Positions 1 through 6,705 of a stretch of DNA of 9,580 bases are shown piece by piece. Where the stretch lies: assembly GCA_964589725.1 (NCBI GenBank), contig CAZPUJ010000097.1:1-9580 (forward strand), in the 5' to 3' direction. This DNA comes from CAYSHJ01 sp964589725. GTDB taxonomy: Bacteria; Planctomycetota; Planctomycetia; Planctomycetales; Planctomycetaceae. Numbering within the stretch: the stretch's first letter is position 1; every line of letters starts with the position of its first letter. The translations under genes and the position numbers were made by a program. The notes under the pieces were generated by a model. The model made no database searches. It was given only the letters and a program-made list of their open reading frames with translations, and had not been told where the DNA came from.

Positions 1-810
1 TTTCGCTCCGGGACGAATCGCAGCGATGCCGGCGAGTTGAGCTTTCAACACAACTCCATGAAGCTCCTGAAGTTTGGCAGGGACGTTACCTGTCACCAAG
101 ACACGGGTCAAGTCACTGTGATACCCGCTGGACGTCACCGCGCCCCAGTCCACTAGCACGAAGGAAGCGGCGTCCAAACGGTGATCTCCCGGCCGATAAT
201 GCGGCAATGCAGACCGGTCTCCGACGGCGACGATCGGCTTGAACGCCGCTCGATCCGCGCCAATCCGCCGCATCGCGTGCTCCAATTCGTGAGCCGCCTG
301 CCGCTCAGTCATCGAGCCCACCAGAATCGCTTTGAACAACGCAAAGCCTTGCTCCGCTTGAGCAATCGCCAACCGAATCTCGGCCACTTCCTCGGCGTCT
401 TTAACCTTCCGCAGTTCCTCGACCTTGCCGGTGAGCAGCTTGATCTCCAGCGGCTTCACGGCATCCGTCAGCTTGGCGAAGTCGTCAACTGACATAACGT
501 GCGACTCGATCGCCAACTTGCTCAGCCGTGCGCGACCGATGACTTCCTTGACCTGATCCTCTTGTTTCGTCTTCTGCGTCCGGATGTCGGCTTCCAGGCC
601 GGGGCACTCCTCAGCGATCTGCGTCTGATACCGACTGTCACTAATGAGCACTCGAACGCTCGGCCCGATCAGCAAAAAGCTACTGTCGCCCGAAAAGCCG
701 GTGAGGTAGCTGACGTTGACGACGCTCGTCACCAGCAGAGCATCGACCTCGGCCTCGCGAATCAGCCGCAGCAGGTTTTCCTGCCGAGTCAAAAAACAGT
801 CCGGCGACAT
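1..810 (-). CDS. M24-family Xaa-Pro-type metallopeptidase (C-terminus cut off by window edge)
   Basis: The reading frame is open from the ATG at 810 to the window edge, giving 270 residues of the N-terminal part. Residues 1 to about 130 form the creatinase/prolidase N-terminal-like domain (LVTSVVNVSYLTGFSGD near the start, then a stretch ending KVEELRKVKDAEEV). The pita-bread catalytic domain then begins. Visible family signatures are ALPHYRPGD and, further on, FVLVDWGAVTSSGYHSDLTR, whose two Asp residues (in DWG and SDLTR) are the expected first metal ligands. The remaining His and Glu ligands lie beyond the edge. The family cleaves X-Pro bonds in the cytoplasm using two Mn or Co ions. The start is well supported: GAGGAGG (816-822 on the complement) sits 5 nt upstream, and the frame meets a stop shortly before it. 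It could be an aminopeptidase P or a prolidase (PepQ/YpdF-like); I cannot separate these from half a protein. Confidence 0.93.
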   Translation of the reverse strand, partial: MSPDCFLTRQENLLRLIREAEVDALLVTSVVNVSYLTGFSGDSSFLLIGPSVRVLISDSRYQTQIAEECPGLEADIRTQKTKQEDQVKEVIGRARLSKLAIESHVMSVDDFAKLTDAVKPLEIKLLTGKVEELRKVKDAEEVAEIRLAIAQAEQGFALFKAILVGSMTERQAAHELEHAMRRIGADRAAFKPIVAVGDRSALPHYRPGDHRLDAASFVLVDWGAVTSSGYHSDLTRVLVTGNVPAKLQELHGVVLKAQLAGIAAIRPGAK

Positions 811-905
811 CCGTGCCTCCTCAACTCTGCAATCAACTTGGTCACAACAGCTTCAGCGATTGCAGGACGCCGAGCGTACCGATCGTCCCCAAAAAAAGAA
901 TTCAT
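789..905 (-). CDS. Possible 38-codon upstream ORF overlapping the peptidase start
   Basis: An ATG at 905 opens a 38-codon frame (MNSFFGDDRYARRPAIAEAV..., ending RRHGCRRTVF) that stops at 789, inside the first codons of the M24 peptidase in a different frame. It could be a leader peptide that couples translation to the peptidase. I see no good Shine-Dalgarno sequence before it; the only nearby purine-rich tract belongs to the peptidase. It has no recognisable family and may be chance. Confidence 0.18.
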   Translation of the reverse strand: MNSFFGDDRYARRPAIAEAVVTKLIAELRRHGCRRTVF

Positions 906-918
906 GGTGGAGTTGAGG
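819..918 (-). promoter_or_regulatory. Possible SD-sequestering stem upstream of the M24 peptidase
   Basis: A perfect 9-bp inverted repeat (CCTCAACTC at 819-827, GAGTTGAGG at 910-918) would, in the leftward mRNA, pair an upstream segment with the sequence that contains the peptidase's Shine-Dalgarno region. The loop is 82 nt, so the stem is weak unless the loop has its own structure. Only the repeat is observed; any regulatory effect is inferred. Confidence 0.2.
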
Positions 919-932
919 TCGACTCGAATCAA

Positions 933-1070
933 CTATGGCTCATCTGAAAAAATCTGCAACACTAACCCGACGCGCCAGCGAGGGGAACCTGCGAAGTCGG
1001 CGTCCCTCGCTTGCACTTCGGGCTAATGTCCGAGTCGCGAATGTTGCAAATTTTTTCGGATGAGCCATAG
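933..1070. mobile_element. MITE-like palindromic element with 29-bp terminal inverted repeats
   Basis: The ends are inverted copies: 933-961 begins CTATGGCTCATCTGAAAAAA, and 1042-1070 is its reverse complement with 2 mismatches in 29. The inner part is also inverted: CTAACCCGACGCGCCAGCGA (962-981) faces the reverse complement of the segment around 1001-1026. The inner AGCCCGAAG...AAGCGAGGGA core resembles a short palindromic repeat that I recall being common between planctomycete genes. There is no coding capacity. A TA at each boundary (934-935, 1068-1069) would suit a TA target duplication as made by IS630/Tc1-type transposases, but TA is palindromic so this is weak evidence. The element lies 37 nt past the Nramp stop codon, and its A/T-rich arm ends could help terminate transcription. 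Confidence 0.6.
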
Positions 1071-1107
1071 TGCGGGTGAAGTCGAGACGGCAGCCGCCCG
1101 CCCGGAT

Positions 1108-2937
1108 TCAGATCCTCCCCAGTTCCTTCAACAGTGACAGTGATCCCAACAACCAGAAGAAGATACAGGTCAGCGCCAAACCCACGCGGATCAGCCAGTG
1201 CGGGCGTAGCGGTTTGGGGAGCAGCCAGGAATTGACCACCAACACATGCGCAGAGCTGAAGCCCAGCGCGAAGTTGTACAGCATCGTGCTGATCTTCAGG
1301 AGGGCATCGGGCTTGTTCAACCACAAGCCGATGGCGCTCAGTACGGCGTATGTGATCAGCACTCGAAAGTAGAGGACGCGCACGAAAGTCTTGTCGAGTT
1401 CGCGCAGGCGGGCGCTGGCGGTCCAGAAAACGTCCACCCAACGACGGATCACGCCATCGATGGTAGATATCAGGCTGGTGAACAAGACCAGGAAACCGAT
1501 GAACAGCGTCGCGCCCCAGAAAAATCGCCTGGCCGTTTCACCATGTATCAGGCTGGACAGCCCGATCGTCGTGGCCAGCACGTCGGGACGCGGATTGGCG
1601 ACGTGCTCGGCGACTCCTCCAGCCGTCAGTGCGGCCGTGCTCCATTCGTCTCCCGTCTGCGTGCCGCGACGCAGAAATTCGACCGACAGCATGCTGGGTA
1701 ACGCGACACCGATAAAGCACGCCAACATCCACACGCACATCTGGTCGCGCGCCACGTGACGAAACCACCGCTTCCAACGCGGCAGCGATTCGTCGTTTAC
1801 CTCGAACACCGCTCCGACGTGCGACAGGGTGATCCCCTGGCCTCCGACCATGCTAGGGATCGCCCCGACCTGATGCCCCATCCCCCAACCCTGATCGCGC
1901 GTGAAGTTGCTGATTGGCGTGTTCGTCAGTCCGCCGTTGCCCGAAATCGCCGCCAGAGCCGCGATCATCGCCATCAGTGAGAAATCGATCTTGGGAAACG
2001 GCCGATTGGTCCAGAACGACACGAAAATGTTTTCGACGTTGTCGCCATCTCGAATCCCGTCCTTGTCCACGTCGTCAAACTTGATCGGCTTTCCCTCGGC
2101 GTCTTTCGGCCAATCATCGGGCTTTCCGTCGCCGTTCGTGTCCACCGATTTGTCGAAATTCCGCTCGACCACATCCAGATGTCCGTCGCGGTCCCAGTCC
2201 TCGCCGGGATCCAGTTGCCCGTTGCCGTTGGTGTCCTCCTGAGACTGTACCGGCACGTTTCCGAATTTCACGAACCCGGTGAGAATCTGCCACCACGTGT
2301 CGCCGTGGGAGTACAGAATGCTCAGAAAAAGGAGAAAGCCGAGCACCAGAACAAGCTTGGCCGACATCACGATCTTCAGCGAATTCAAAACCTTGCCGCC
2401 AAAGACCAGCGGCACAATCGCCAATAGAAACAGCAGGCTGCCCGTGATCTTGTTCCACCACCAATGCGAGGCGATATGTTCCGGATCGGGCAGGTGACCG
2501 AGAAACACGGCCTGCACCAACCCTGCCGCATTGCCAGCGAGGTACGGAAAAATCACCCCCATGTCCAGGGCCAGGTACACGAACACCCACAACCACGGAC
2601 CGGGCGGAATGCGAAACTTGCCGGAGAAAATCGGCTCGCCAGTGTACAGCGTGTAACGGCTGATCTCGATGTTGTACAGCACTTGACACAGGATGCTGAT
2701 CGCCGCCAGCCACATCATTTCGCCGCCGTAACGAGCGGTCACTCGCGGACCAGCCAGCCATTCGCCACCGCCGATCGCCGACGCGCCCATCACCAGACCC
2801 GGCCCGATCATCGCCAGCCAATTCTTCGCCCTGAAGGCCGGAGTGTCGATCAATTCACCAACGCTCCACCGCGGCATCTGATGGGAGCCTGGATACGGAG
2901 CCAGTCCGGAAGACGAATTCGGCGCGTGGTCGGACAT
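1108..2937 (-). CDS. Divergent Nramp-family membrane transporter with an acidic Ca-binding-type insertion
   Basis: A 609-residue polytopic inner-membrane protein with about 11-12 hydrophobic segments (roughly 42-60, 72-92, 112-133, 163-180, 187-209, 317-332, 401-420, 473-493, 522-541, 549-570, 582-601). The start of helix 1, GPGLVMGASAIGGGEW (45-60), matches the Nramp pattern GPG...DPGNW. However, the metal-binding DPGN is GGGE (56-59), and the helix-6 MPH motif is replaced in AAISGNGGLTN. Typical Nramp proteins are about 400-450 aa. The extra length includes residues 235-300, an extracytoplasmic or loop insertion with Asp/Asn/Gly-rich repeats (DTNGNGQLD, DRDGHLD, DTNGDGKPDD, DVDKDGIRDGD). 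The start at 2937 has GAGGTG (2945-2950 on the complement) 7 nt upstream. The substrate is unknown, and classical Mn/Fe transport should not be assumed. Expression probably starts in the gap to the right, divergent from the B1-B2-A cluster. Confidence 0.88.
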   Translation of the reverse strand: MSDHAPNSSSGLAPYPGSHQMPRWSVGELIDTPAFRAKNWLAMIGPGLVMGASAIGGGEWLAGPRVTARYGGEMMWLAAISILCQVLYNIEISRYTLYTGEPIFSGKFRIPPGPWLWVFVYLALDMGVIFPYLAGNAAGLVQAVFLGHLPDPEHIASHWWWNKITGSLLFLLAIVPLVFGGKVLNSLKIVMSAKLVLVLGFLLFLSILYSHGDTWWQILTGFVKFGNVPVQSQEDTNGNGQLDPGEDWDRDGHLDVVERNFDKSVDTNGDGKPDDWPKDAEGKPIKFDDVDKDGIRDGDNVENIFVSFWTNRPFPKIDFSLMAMIAALAAISGNGGLTNTPISNFTRDQGWGMGHQVGAIPSMVGGQGITLSHVGAVFEVNDESLPRWKRWFRHVARDQMCVWMLACFIGVALPSMLSVEFLRRGTQTGDEWSTAALTAGGVAEHVANPRPDVLATTIGLSSLIHGETARRFFWGATLFIGFLVLFTSLISTIDGVIRRWVDVFWTASARLRELDKTFVRVLYFRVLITYAVLSAIGLWLNKPDALLKISTMLYNFALGFSSAHVLVVNSWLLPKPLRPHWLIRVGLALTCIFFWLLGSLSLLKELGRI

Positions 2938-3278
2938 CGGGAATCACCTCGCTGGGGTCGAGTTCGAAAGCCGCGTGACGATATCCCTGTCCGAGCTCTC
3001 TTGCCAGCGTGCGTCTCCGGCGAAAGTTGCCGACTCGCTCGTGGACGACGCTTGCCACTTCATTCTCAAAGCGAACCGAAACTATCAGGCCAAACACGAC
3101 TTCGAGTGCTCGGCCGTTTTCAGTTCAGCCCTTTGTGAAACTGCGTCGATGTTAAGGGTCGTAGCGGTTGAAACGGCGAAGGCGTTCGGTTCGTTCGTTG
3201 CGCAGGCGATTTGCCTGCCATCGAATCACAGGCATGCCGCCTGTGCCACGGAGAGCTTCACGATCACGAGGGGGGAGC
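2938..3278. other. Intergenic stretch between the Nramp gene and the relic/B1 region
   Basis: This region lies between genes on opposite strands and should hold the promoter of the leftward Nramp gene. I find no convincing -35/-10 pair and no gene I can support. Open frames here are short, lack family resemblance and run through hairpin repeats. The only clear structures are the Nramp Shine-Dalgarno (2945-2950 on the complement) and the two hairpins at 3202-3245. Confidence 0.5.
3202..3245. repeat. Pair of adjacent short hairpins (REP-like)
   Basis: GCAGGC-GATTT-GCCTGC (3202-3218) is followed 8 nt later by CACAGGC-ATGCC-GCCTGTG (3227-3245). Both stems are perfect (6 and 7 bp) with 5-nt loops. 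The pair resembles a dispersed planctomycete intergenic repeat as I remember it; a genome-wide count is needed to confirm. It lies between divergent genes, upstream of the B1-B2-A cluster. Confidence 0.5.
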
Positions 3279-3423
3279 ATGACGCAACAGCCACCCGCCA
3301 CCACGTGGCGGCCGGACGACGATGTCGGCTGTCCGCGAGTCCGGCAGGTTCGAGAAAACCCGGCACGCCCTCAACGCCGCCATGCATCTGCTGACAAACC
3401 GAGTGCCGTCGCGAGCCGCGTAA
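3279..3423 (+). pseudogene. Probable relic of the 3' end of a MotA/ExbB-type gene
   Basis: The frame that ends at TAA 3421-3423 encodes an amphipathic tail, HALNAAMHLLTNRVPSRAA, that closely matches the C-terminus of the channel protein A encoded at 6706-7980 (HGLTAAIHLLTTR, residues 400-412). Over the 23 residues ending at that Arg the match is gapless, with 11 identities and most other positions conservative. The matching frame is open only from 3283. A separate ATG at 3279, preceded by a purine-rich GAGGGGGGAG, opens another frame (MTQQPPATTWRPDDD...) that stops at 3446, so the two may be pieces of one frameshifted reading frame. Codons differ from the A gene, so this is not a recent duplication. 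I infer a decayed paralogue or truncated former first gene of the cluster. It could instead be a small intact gene starting at ATG 3322 (33 aa) or at 3279. Confidence 0.45.
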
Positions 3424-3432
3424 CTCGACTGT

Positions 3433-3462
3433 CCCCTGACCCCTAACCCCTGATCCCTGCCC
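3433..3462 (-). promoter_or_regulatory. G-quadruplex-prone C-rich tract abutting the B1 start codon
   Basis: The plus strand reads CCCC-TGA-CCCC-TAA-CCCC-TGAT-CCC (3433-3457), then TG-CCC, directly before the ATG at 3463. The complement therefore has five G-runs of 3-4 with 2-4 nt loops, fitting the standard G3+N1-7 quadruplex pattern. It occupies the place where a Shine-Dalgarno would be. The heptamer-like CCCCTGA/CCCCTAA repetition resembles a dispersed planctomycete repeat as I recall it. Quadruplex formation and any effect on expression are inferred. Confidence 0.45.
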
Positions 3463-5508
3463 ATGAGCCGCCGAGCGAATGCGACGACGACCGGACTTTC
3501 GCTGTTTCCGTTCCTGGACGTGCTGATCTGCACGATGGGGTCGCTGATTCTGTTGTTGATTGTCATTACCAAGAAAGTGCAGCCTGCCATCGCCGAGAAG
3601 GTTCGACAAGCCGCTATGACCACGGCGATCGAACCGCCACGGTCGAATTCCTCCGCCGAGAACTCGCCTGTCGTGGCTGAGAGCGATTCCGTTCCTGATG
3701 ACGACTCGCCTGATGACGACTCGCTCAACCTGTGGCGAACGCAAATCGAGTCGCTGGCCGCCGAACGAGACGATGCTCGCGACCAACTCGACGGGCTGGA
3801 GCGTCGGCTCGTCGCGGCTCAGTCAGCCATGCTGAGAACGCAGCAGCAGGCGGCCACCAAACAAGAACGGCTGAAGGCCGCGCGCGGCACACAGCAACAA
3901 GCCGAGACGGATTGCGAGCGGCTGCAATCCGAAGTCGCCGCGATGCGCGGAGAATTGCTCGCAGCGGAACAACGGTTGACCGAGGCGAAGGAACGGCACA
4001 GGACCGCGAAGAGCAAGTTTGCTTTCGTGCCTTTCGACGGCCGCACCGGAACGACTCGCCGGCCGATCCTCATCGAATGTACGGACCAATTCATCCGCTT
4101 CGTTCCCGAAGATGTCCGGCTTACTCCGGCAGAGCTCAACGGATTCACCTCCGGCTTCAATCCACTGCTGATCGCGTCGCGCGAATTGATCCATTACTGG
4201 AATGCTTACGACCGAATGTACGCTGACGAGGCCGATGCGTCAGCGAGCGCCGACGCCAGCCAGGATTCGCTCAACAAGGATTCGCTCAACAATGGCACTC
4301 CGGGCAAAGAGCCATATGTGCTGTTGCTGGTGCGACCCACGGGAGCAGTCTCATTTCACATTGCCAAAGGCTTGCTCACTCAGCTCAAAATCCCGCACGG
4401 CTACGAATTGCTCGATGACGACATGGAATTGGAACTCGCCGAGCCAAGTCGGGATGCGAAAAAAATCTGTCAACAGGCGATCGCTCAGACGCTTGCCGAA
4501 CGGGAGAAGGTGTTACAGGTACTGGCAGGGAAACGCGAGTTGCAAGCCGAGCAACTGCAACTCGAACCGGACTCGCGTACTTTCGTGCCGGTCGAACCAA
4601 CAACGGGTTCGCTGAAGCCGACGTCGAGGGAACGGACACCAAACGCGTCCCTGGCCGCGCGTCCAATGCCGGCGGGGAACTCGACCGGCAACTCCGCCGC
4701 GACCCGGCTGTCTGGGGCCACGAACACGCCACGTTCGGCCGCAGCGACGGGACGCGACGAGCCGCCGGAAGAACCATTGCCGCAACAACTCGCTCGGCGT
4801 TATGAGAACGACGACTCGAAACCGTTTCCGCTGCGACGTGCGGATCGGACTACTTCCACGTCAACAGCAACGGAGTCCGCTGCCAATCGTGTGACGAATG
4901 GTTCCAGCGGCGAATCGGCGTCGGGATCGGCACGCCGCTCGGGCAGTCCCGCGGCCGCAAACCCGGGCATGAGCAGCCAACGCGTGACGAGCGGCAATGA
5001 TCCGCGGCACCACAAGCGACGATACTCAATGCCGCGAGCGGGCATTGGAATCGAGAAGGCCATTTCGATTCGGGTGTGGCGAAACCGCATTCTGGTCGGC
5101 GACGAATTCGTCATCCCGGTTGAAACCGGCGTACGCACCGAAAGCCTGGTGGAACGAGTGTTGATCGCGATGGACCATGTGCAAACCGGTTGGCCCAGCG
5201 CGGGCGAAGGTTTTCATTGGGTGCCGACACTGAGGTATGAAGTGGTTCCCGGTGGCGATCAAGTTCAACAGCGGCTGAACTCGGCGCTGTTTGACCTCGG
5301 TCTGGTTTCGTCGGTGACATATCTCGATGCCGATCCCAACAAAGTCTCGCCGCGCGAGACACCCCGCTCTCGTGCGGCGATCGCGCCGCCGCCTCTGTCG
5401 GGTTCGCTCGCTCCTTCGGGACGAGGACTCGGCAGAGACGTCGAGGAAGGCCGCACTCGCGACAATGCGAACGGCGTCGGCACGAAAGCGAACGGAGGTG
5501 CACGATGA
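3463..5508 (+). CDS. B1: ExbD/MotB-like single-pass membrane protein with coiled coil (681 aa)
   Basis: The N-terminus is short and basic, then one helix, LFPFLDVLICTMGSLILLLI (14-33), carries Asp19 near its cytoplasmic end, as the proton-binding Asp does in ExbD/TolR/MotB. Next come an acidic spacer (60-88), a coiled coil (about 88-183), a domain with ILIEC...RFVP (Cys206, Phe213-Pro215) and VLLLVRPTGAVSF (286-298), and a second helical stretch (330-365). About 165 residues of Ser/Thr/Ala/Arg-rich, probably disordered linker (370-525) lead to a compact C-terminal domain (528-625: AISIRVWRNRILVG...). The last 50 residues, Pro/Arg/Gly-rich, look repeat-derived. The bulk is probably periplasmic. 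No Shine-Dalgarno precedes the start, but no other start would keep the membrane helix. The stop overlaps the B2 start (ATGA). I do not recognise a named family; the stator-subunit role is inferred from the helix and neighbours. Confidence 0.85.
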   Translation: MSRRANATTTGLSLFPFLDVLICTMGSLILLLIVITKKVQPAIAEKVRQAAMTTAIEPPRSNSSAENSPVVAESDSVPDDDSPDDDSLNLWRTQIESLAAERDDARDQLDGLERRLVAAQSAMLRTQQQAATKQERLKAARGTQQQAETDCERLQSEVAAMRGELLAAEQRLTEAKERHRTAKSKFAFVPFDGRTGTTRRPILIECTDQFIRFVPEDVRLTPAELNGFTSGFNPLLIASRELIHYWNAYDRMYADEADASASADASQDSLNKDSLNNGTPGKEPYVLLLVRPTGAVSFHIAKGLLTQLKIPHGYELLDDDMELELAEPSRDAKKICQQAIAQTLAEREKVLQVLAGKRELQAEQLQLEPDSRTFVPVEPTTGSLKPTSRERTPNASLAARPMPAGNSTGNSAATRLSGATNTPRSAAATGRDEPPEEPLPQQLARRYENDDSKPFPLRRADRTTSTSTATESAANRVTNGSSGESASGSARRSGSPAAANPGMSSQRVTSGNDPRHHKRRYSMPRAGIGIEKAISIRVWRNRILVGDEFVIPVETGVRTESLVERVLIAMDHVQTGWPSAGEGFHWVPTLRYEVVPGGDQVQQRLNSALFDLGLVSSVTYLDADPNKVSPRETPRSRAAIAPPPLSGSLAPSGRGLGRDVEEGRTRDNANGVGTKANGGAR

Positions 5509-6593
5509 GGCGCCGTCGCCCACCCCACCCCGAACAGCACTTCGGCTCGGACTCGTTCTTGGACGTCGTGGCCAATGTCGTCGGTATTTTGATCATTCTG
5601 ATGGTCCTCGCTGGTATCCGAGCCAGTCGCGTCGCGGCCATTCAGGTGGCCCAGGAATCCGCCGTCGAAGCCAACACGCTTGCACAGGCCACTGCCAACG
5701 TCGCGTCCACCATTCCGCCGAGCGATTCGCTCGCACTGCGACGCGCGGGACTCACCGCCATGCAGGCTCAGGCCGAACAGTTGCAGACCGATCTGGAACA
5801 ACTTCGTCACGTCGCCTCCGAACGTGAGATCCGTCTCAGCGAACTCGATTCGCAGGACGCCGCGACGCGGAATCGTGTTCTCGCACTTGGTTCCACTTTG
5901 GAGGGGGAATTGGCGGCGCTGGCACAAAACCGGCGACAAGCGGAGCAACTATCGGCGGCCGCTCAGGCTGTGCGAGTCAAACTGAAGCAGCGGCAGGCAG
6001 AACTCGCGACCGCCGAACAACAGACGCAGCGCGTCGAGCAACTCGAGCATCGCATCACACCAGTCAGCCGAGTGCTCAGCGAGAACGAGACCGAACTGCA
6101 CTTCCGTTGCCTAGGCGGCCGAGTTGCCTTCGTTCCGCTCGAAGCATTGATCGAGCGGATGAAAAGCCAAATGGAGCGACAGAGGGACTTCATCATGCGC
6201 CACCGCAAGTATTCCGGCTCGGTCGGTCCGGTGCGCGGCTTCAGTCTGAATTATCTCGTCGAACGCGAAGACGGGACGATGCTCGACCAAATGCGTCTCG
6301 GCTCCGGTGTCGTCAGGATCATTGTCAGTCAGTGGGAGATTATCCCCGAAGCCGACCTCGACGCCGAATCCACCGAGGCCGCATTGCGTGGCGAGTCGGC
6401 GTTCCGCAATGAACTCCGCAAAACGGAACCCGGCTCGACAGTGACTTTCTGGGTCTATCCCGACAGTTTTTCGCTGTATCGCCAACTGCAAACAATCGCA
6501 CACCGAGAAGGCTTCACCGTCGCGGCCCGACCCATGCCGGACGGTGTTTCGATCCGCGGCTCGCCAAAGGGAAGTCGTTCCGCGGCGCAATGA
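5505..6593 (+). CDS. B2: ExbD/MotB-like single-pass membrane protein, paralogue of B1 (362 aa)
   Basis: The architecture repeats that of B1 without its long linker and extra C-terminal domain. A basic N-terminus (MRRRRPP) leads to one membrane helix, FLDVVANVVGILIILMVLAG (18-37), with Asp20 in the same FLDV context as B1 Asp19. A coiled coil spans about 80-185. The following domain has FRCLGGRVAFVP (200-211), whose Cys202 and FVP have exactly the Cys-to-FVP spacing seen in B1. The C-terminal segment STVTFWVYPDSFSLYRQL (311-328) followed by GFTVAARPMPDG aligns in pattern with B1 286-325. The basic N-terminus predicts a cytoplasmic start and a periplasmic body. Translation is probably coupled to B1: ATGA overlap at 5505-5508, with GGAGGTG (5494-5500) inside the B1 end as a good ribosome site. 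I infer that B1 and B2 form a heterodimer within the A channel. No named family is recognised. Confidence 0.87.
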   Translation: MRRRRPPHPEQHFGSDSFLDVVANVVGILIILMVLAGIRASRVAAIQVAQESAVEANTLAQATANVASTIPPSDSLALRRAGLTAMQAQAEQLQTDLEQLRHVASEREIRLSELDSQDAATRNRVLALGSTLEGELAALAQNRRQAEQLSAAAQAVRVKLKQRQAELATAEQQTQRVEQLEHRITPVSRVLSENETELHFRCLGGRVAFVPLEALIERMKSQMERQRDFIMRHRKYSGSVGPVRGFSLNYLVEREDGTMLDQMRLGSGVVRIIVSQWEIIPEADLDAESTEAALRGESAFRNELRKTEPGSTVTFWVYPDSFSLYRQLQTIAHREGFTVAARPMPDGVSIRGSPKGSRSAAQ

Positions 6594-6612
6594 ACCCGAA
6601 TCGCATACCGTC

Positions 6613-6678
6613 GCCTGACTCTCTGAGTCGGGGCTTCGGAGTCGGGAGCGTTTCTGAACCCGACTGGGAGAGTCAGGC
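6613..6678. repeat. Hairpin-forming inverted repeat between B2 and A
   Basis: GCCTGACTCTCTGAGTCGGG (6613-6632) pairs with CCCGACTGGGAGAGTCAGGC (6659-6678), 18 of 20 positions, including a perfect 11-bp outer stem. The loop is 26 nt. It begins 19 nt after the B2 stop and ends 27 nt before the A start. There is no U-tract, so it is not a classic intrinsic terminator. It resembles a dispersed planctomycete intergenic repeat as I recall it. It might stabilise an upstream mRNA or adjust the A:B ratio; that is inference. Confidence 0.6.
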
Positions 6679-6705
6679 TACGAAATAGAAACAGGAGAGA
6701 CGTCA

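Noticed and set aside
181..1026. Plus-strand open frames of 103 and 175 codons across the left edge
   Set aside because: They are antisense to the well-supported M24 peptidase frame, have no family resemblance, and the longer one runs into the MITE-like palindrome.
1108..2937. Calling the transporter mntH
   Set aside because: The metal-binding DPGN and MPH motifs are absent, so Mn/Fe transport is not supported.
2975..3394. 139-codon plus-strand frame in the Nramp/B1 gap
   Set aside because: It crosses the hairpin pair, has no ribosome site or recognisable motif, and its 3' part competes with the better-supported relic frame.
3226..3786. 186-codon minus-strand frame across the B1 start
   Set aside because: Its sequence (GQGSGVRGQG-like) is the translation of the G-rich repeat, and it lies antisense to the B1 N-terminal coding sequence.
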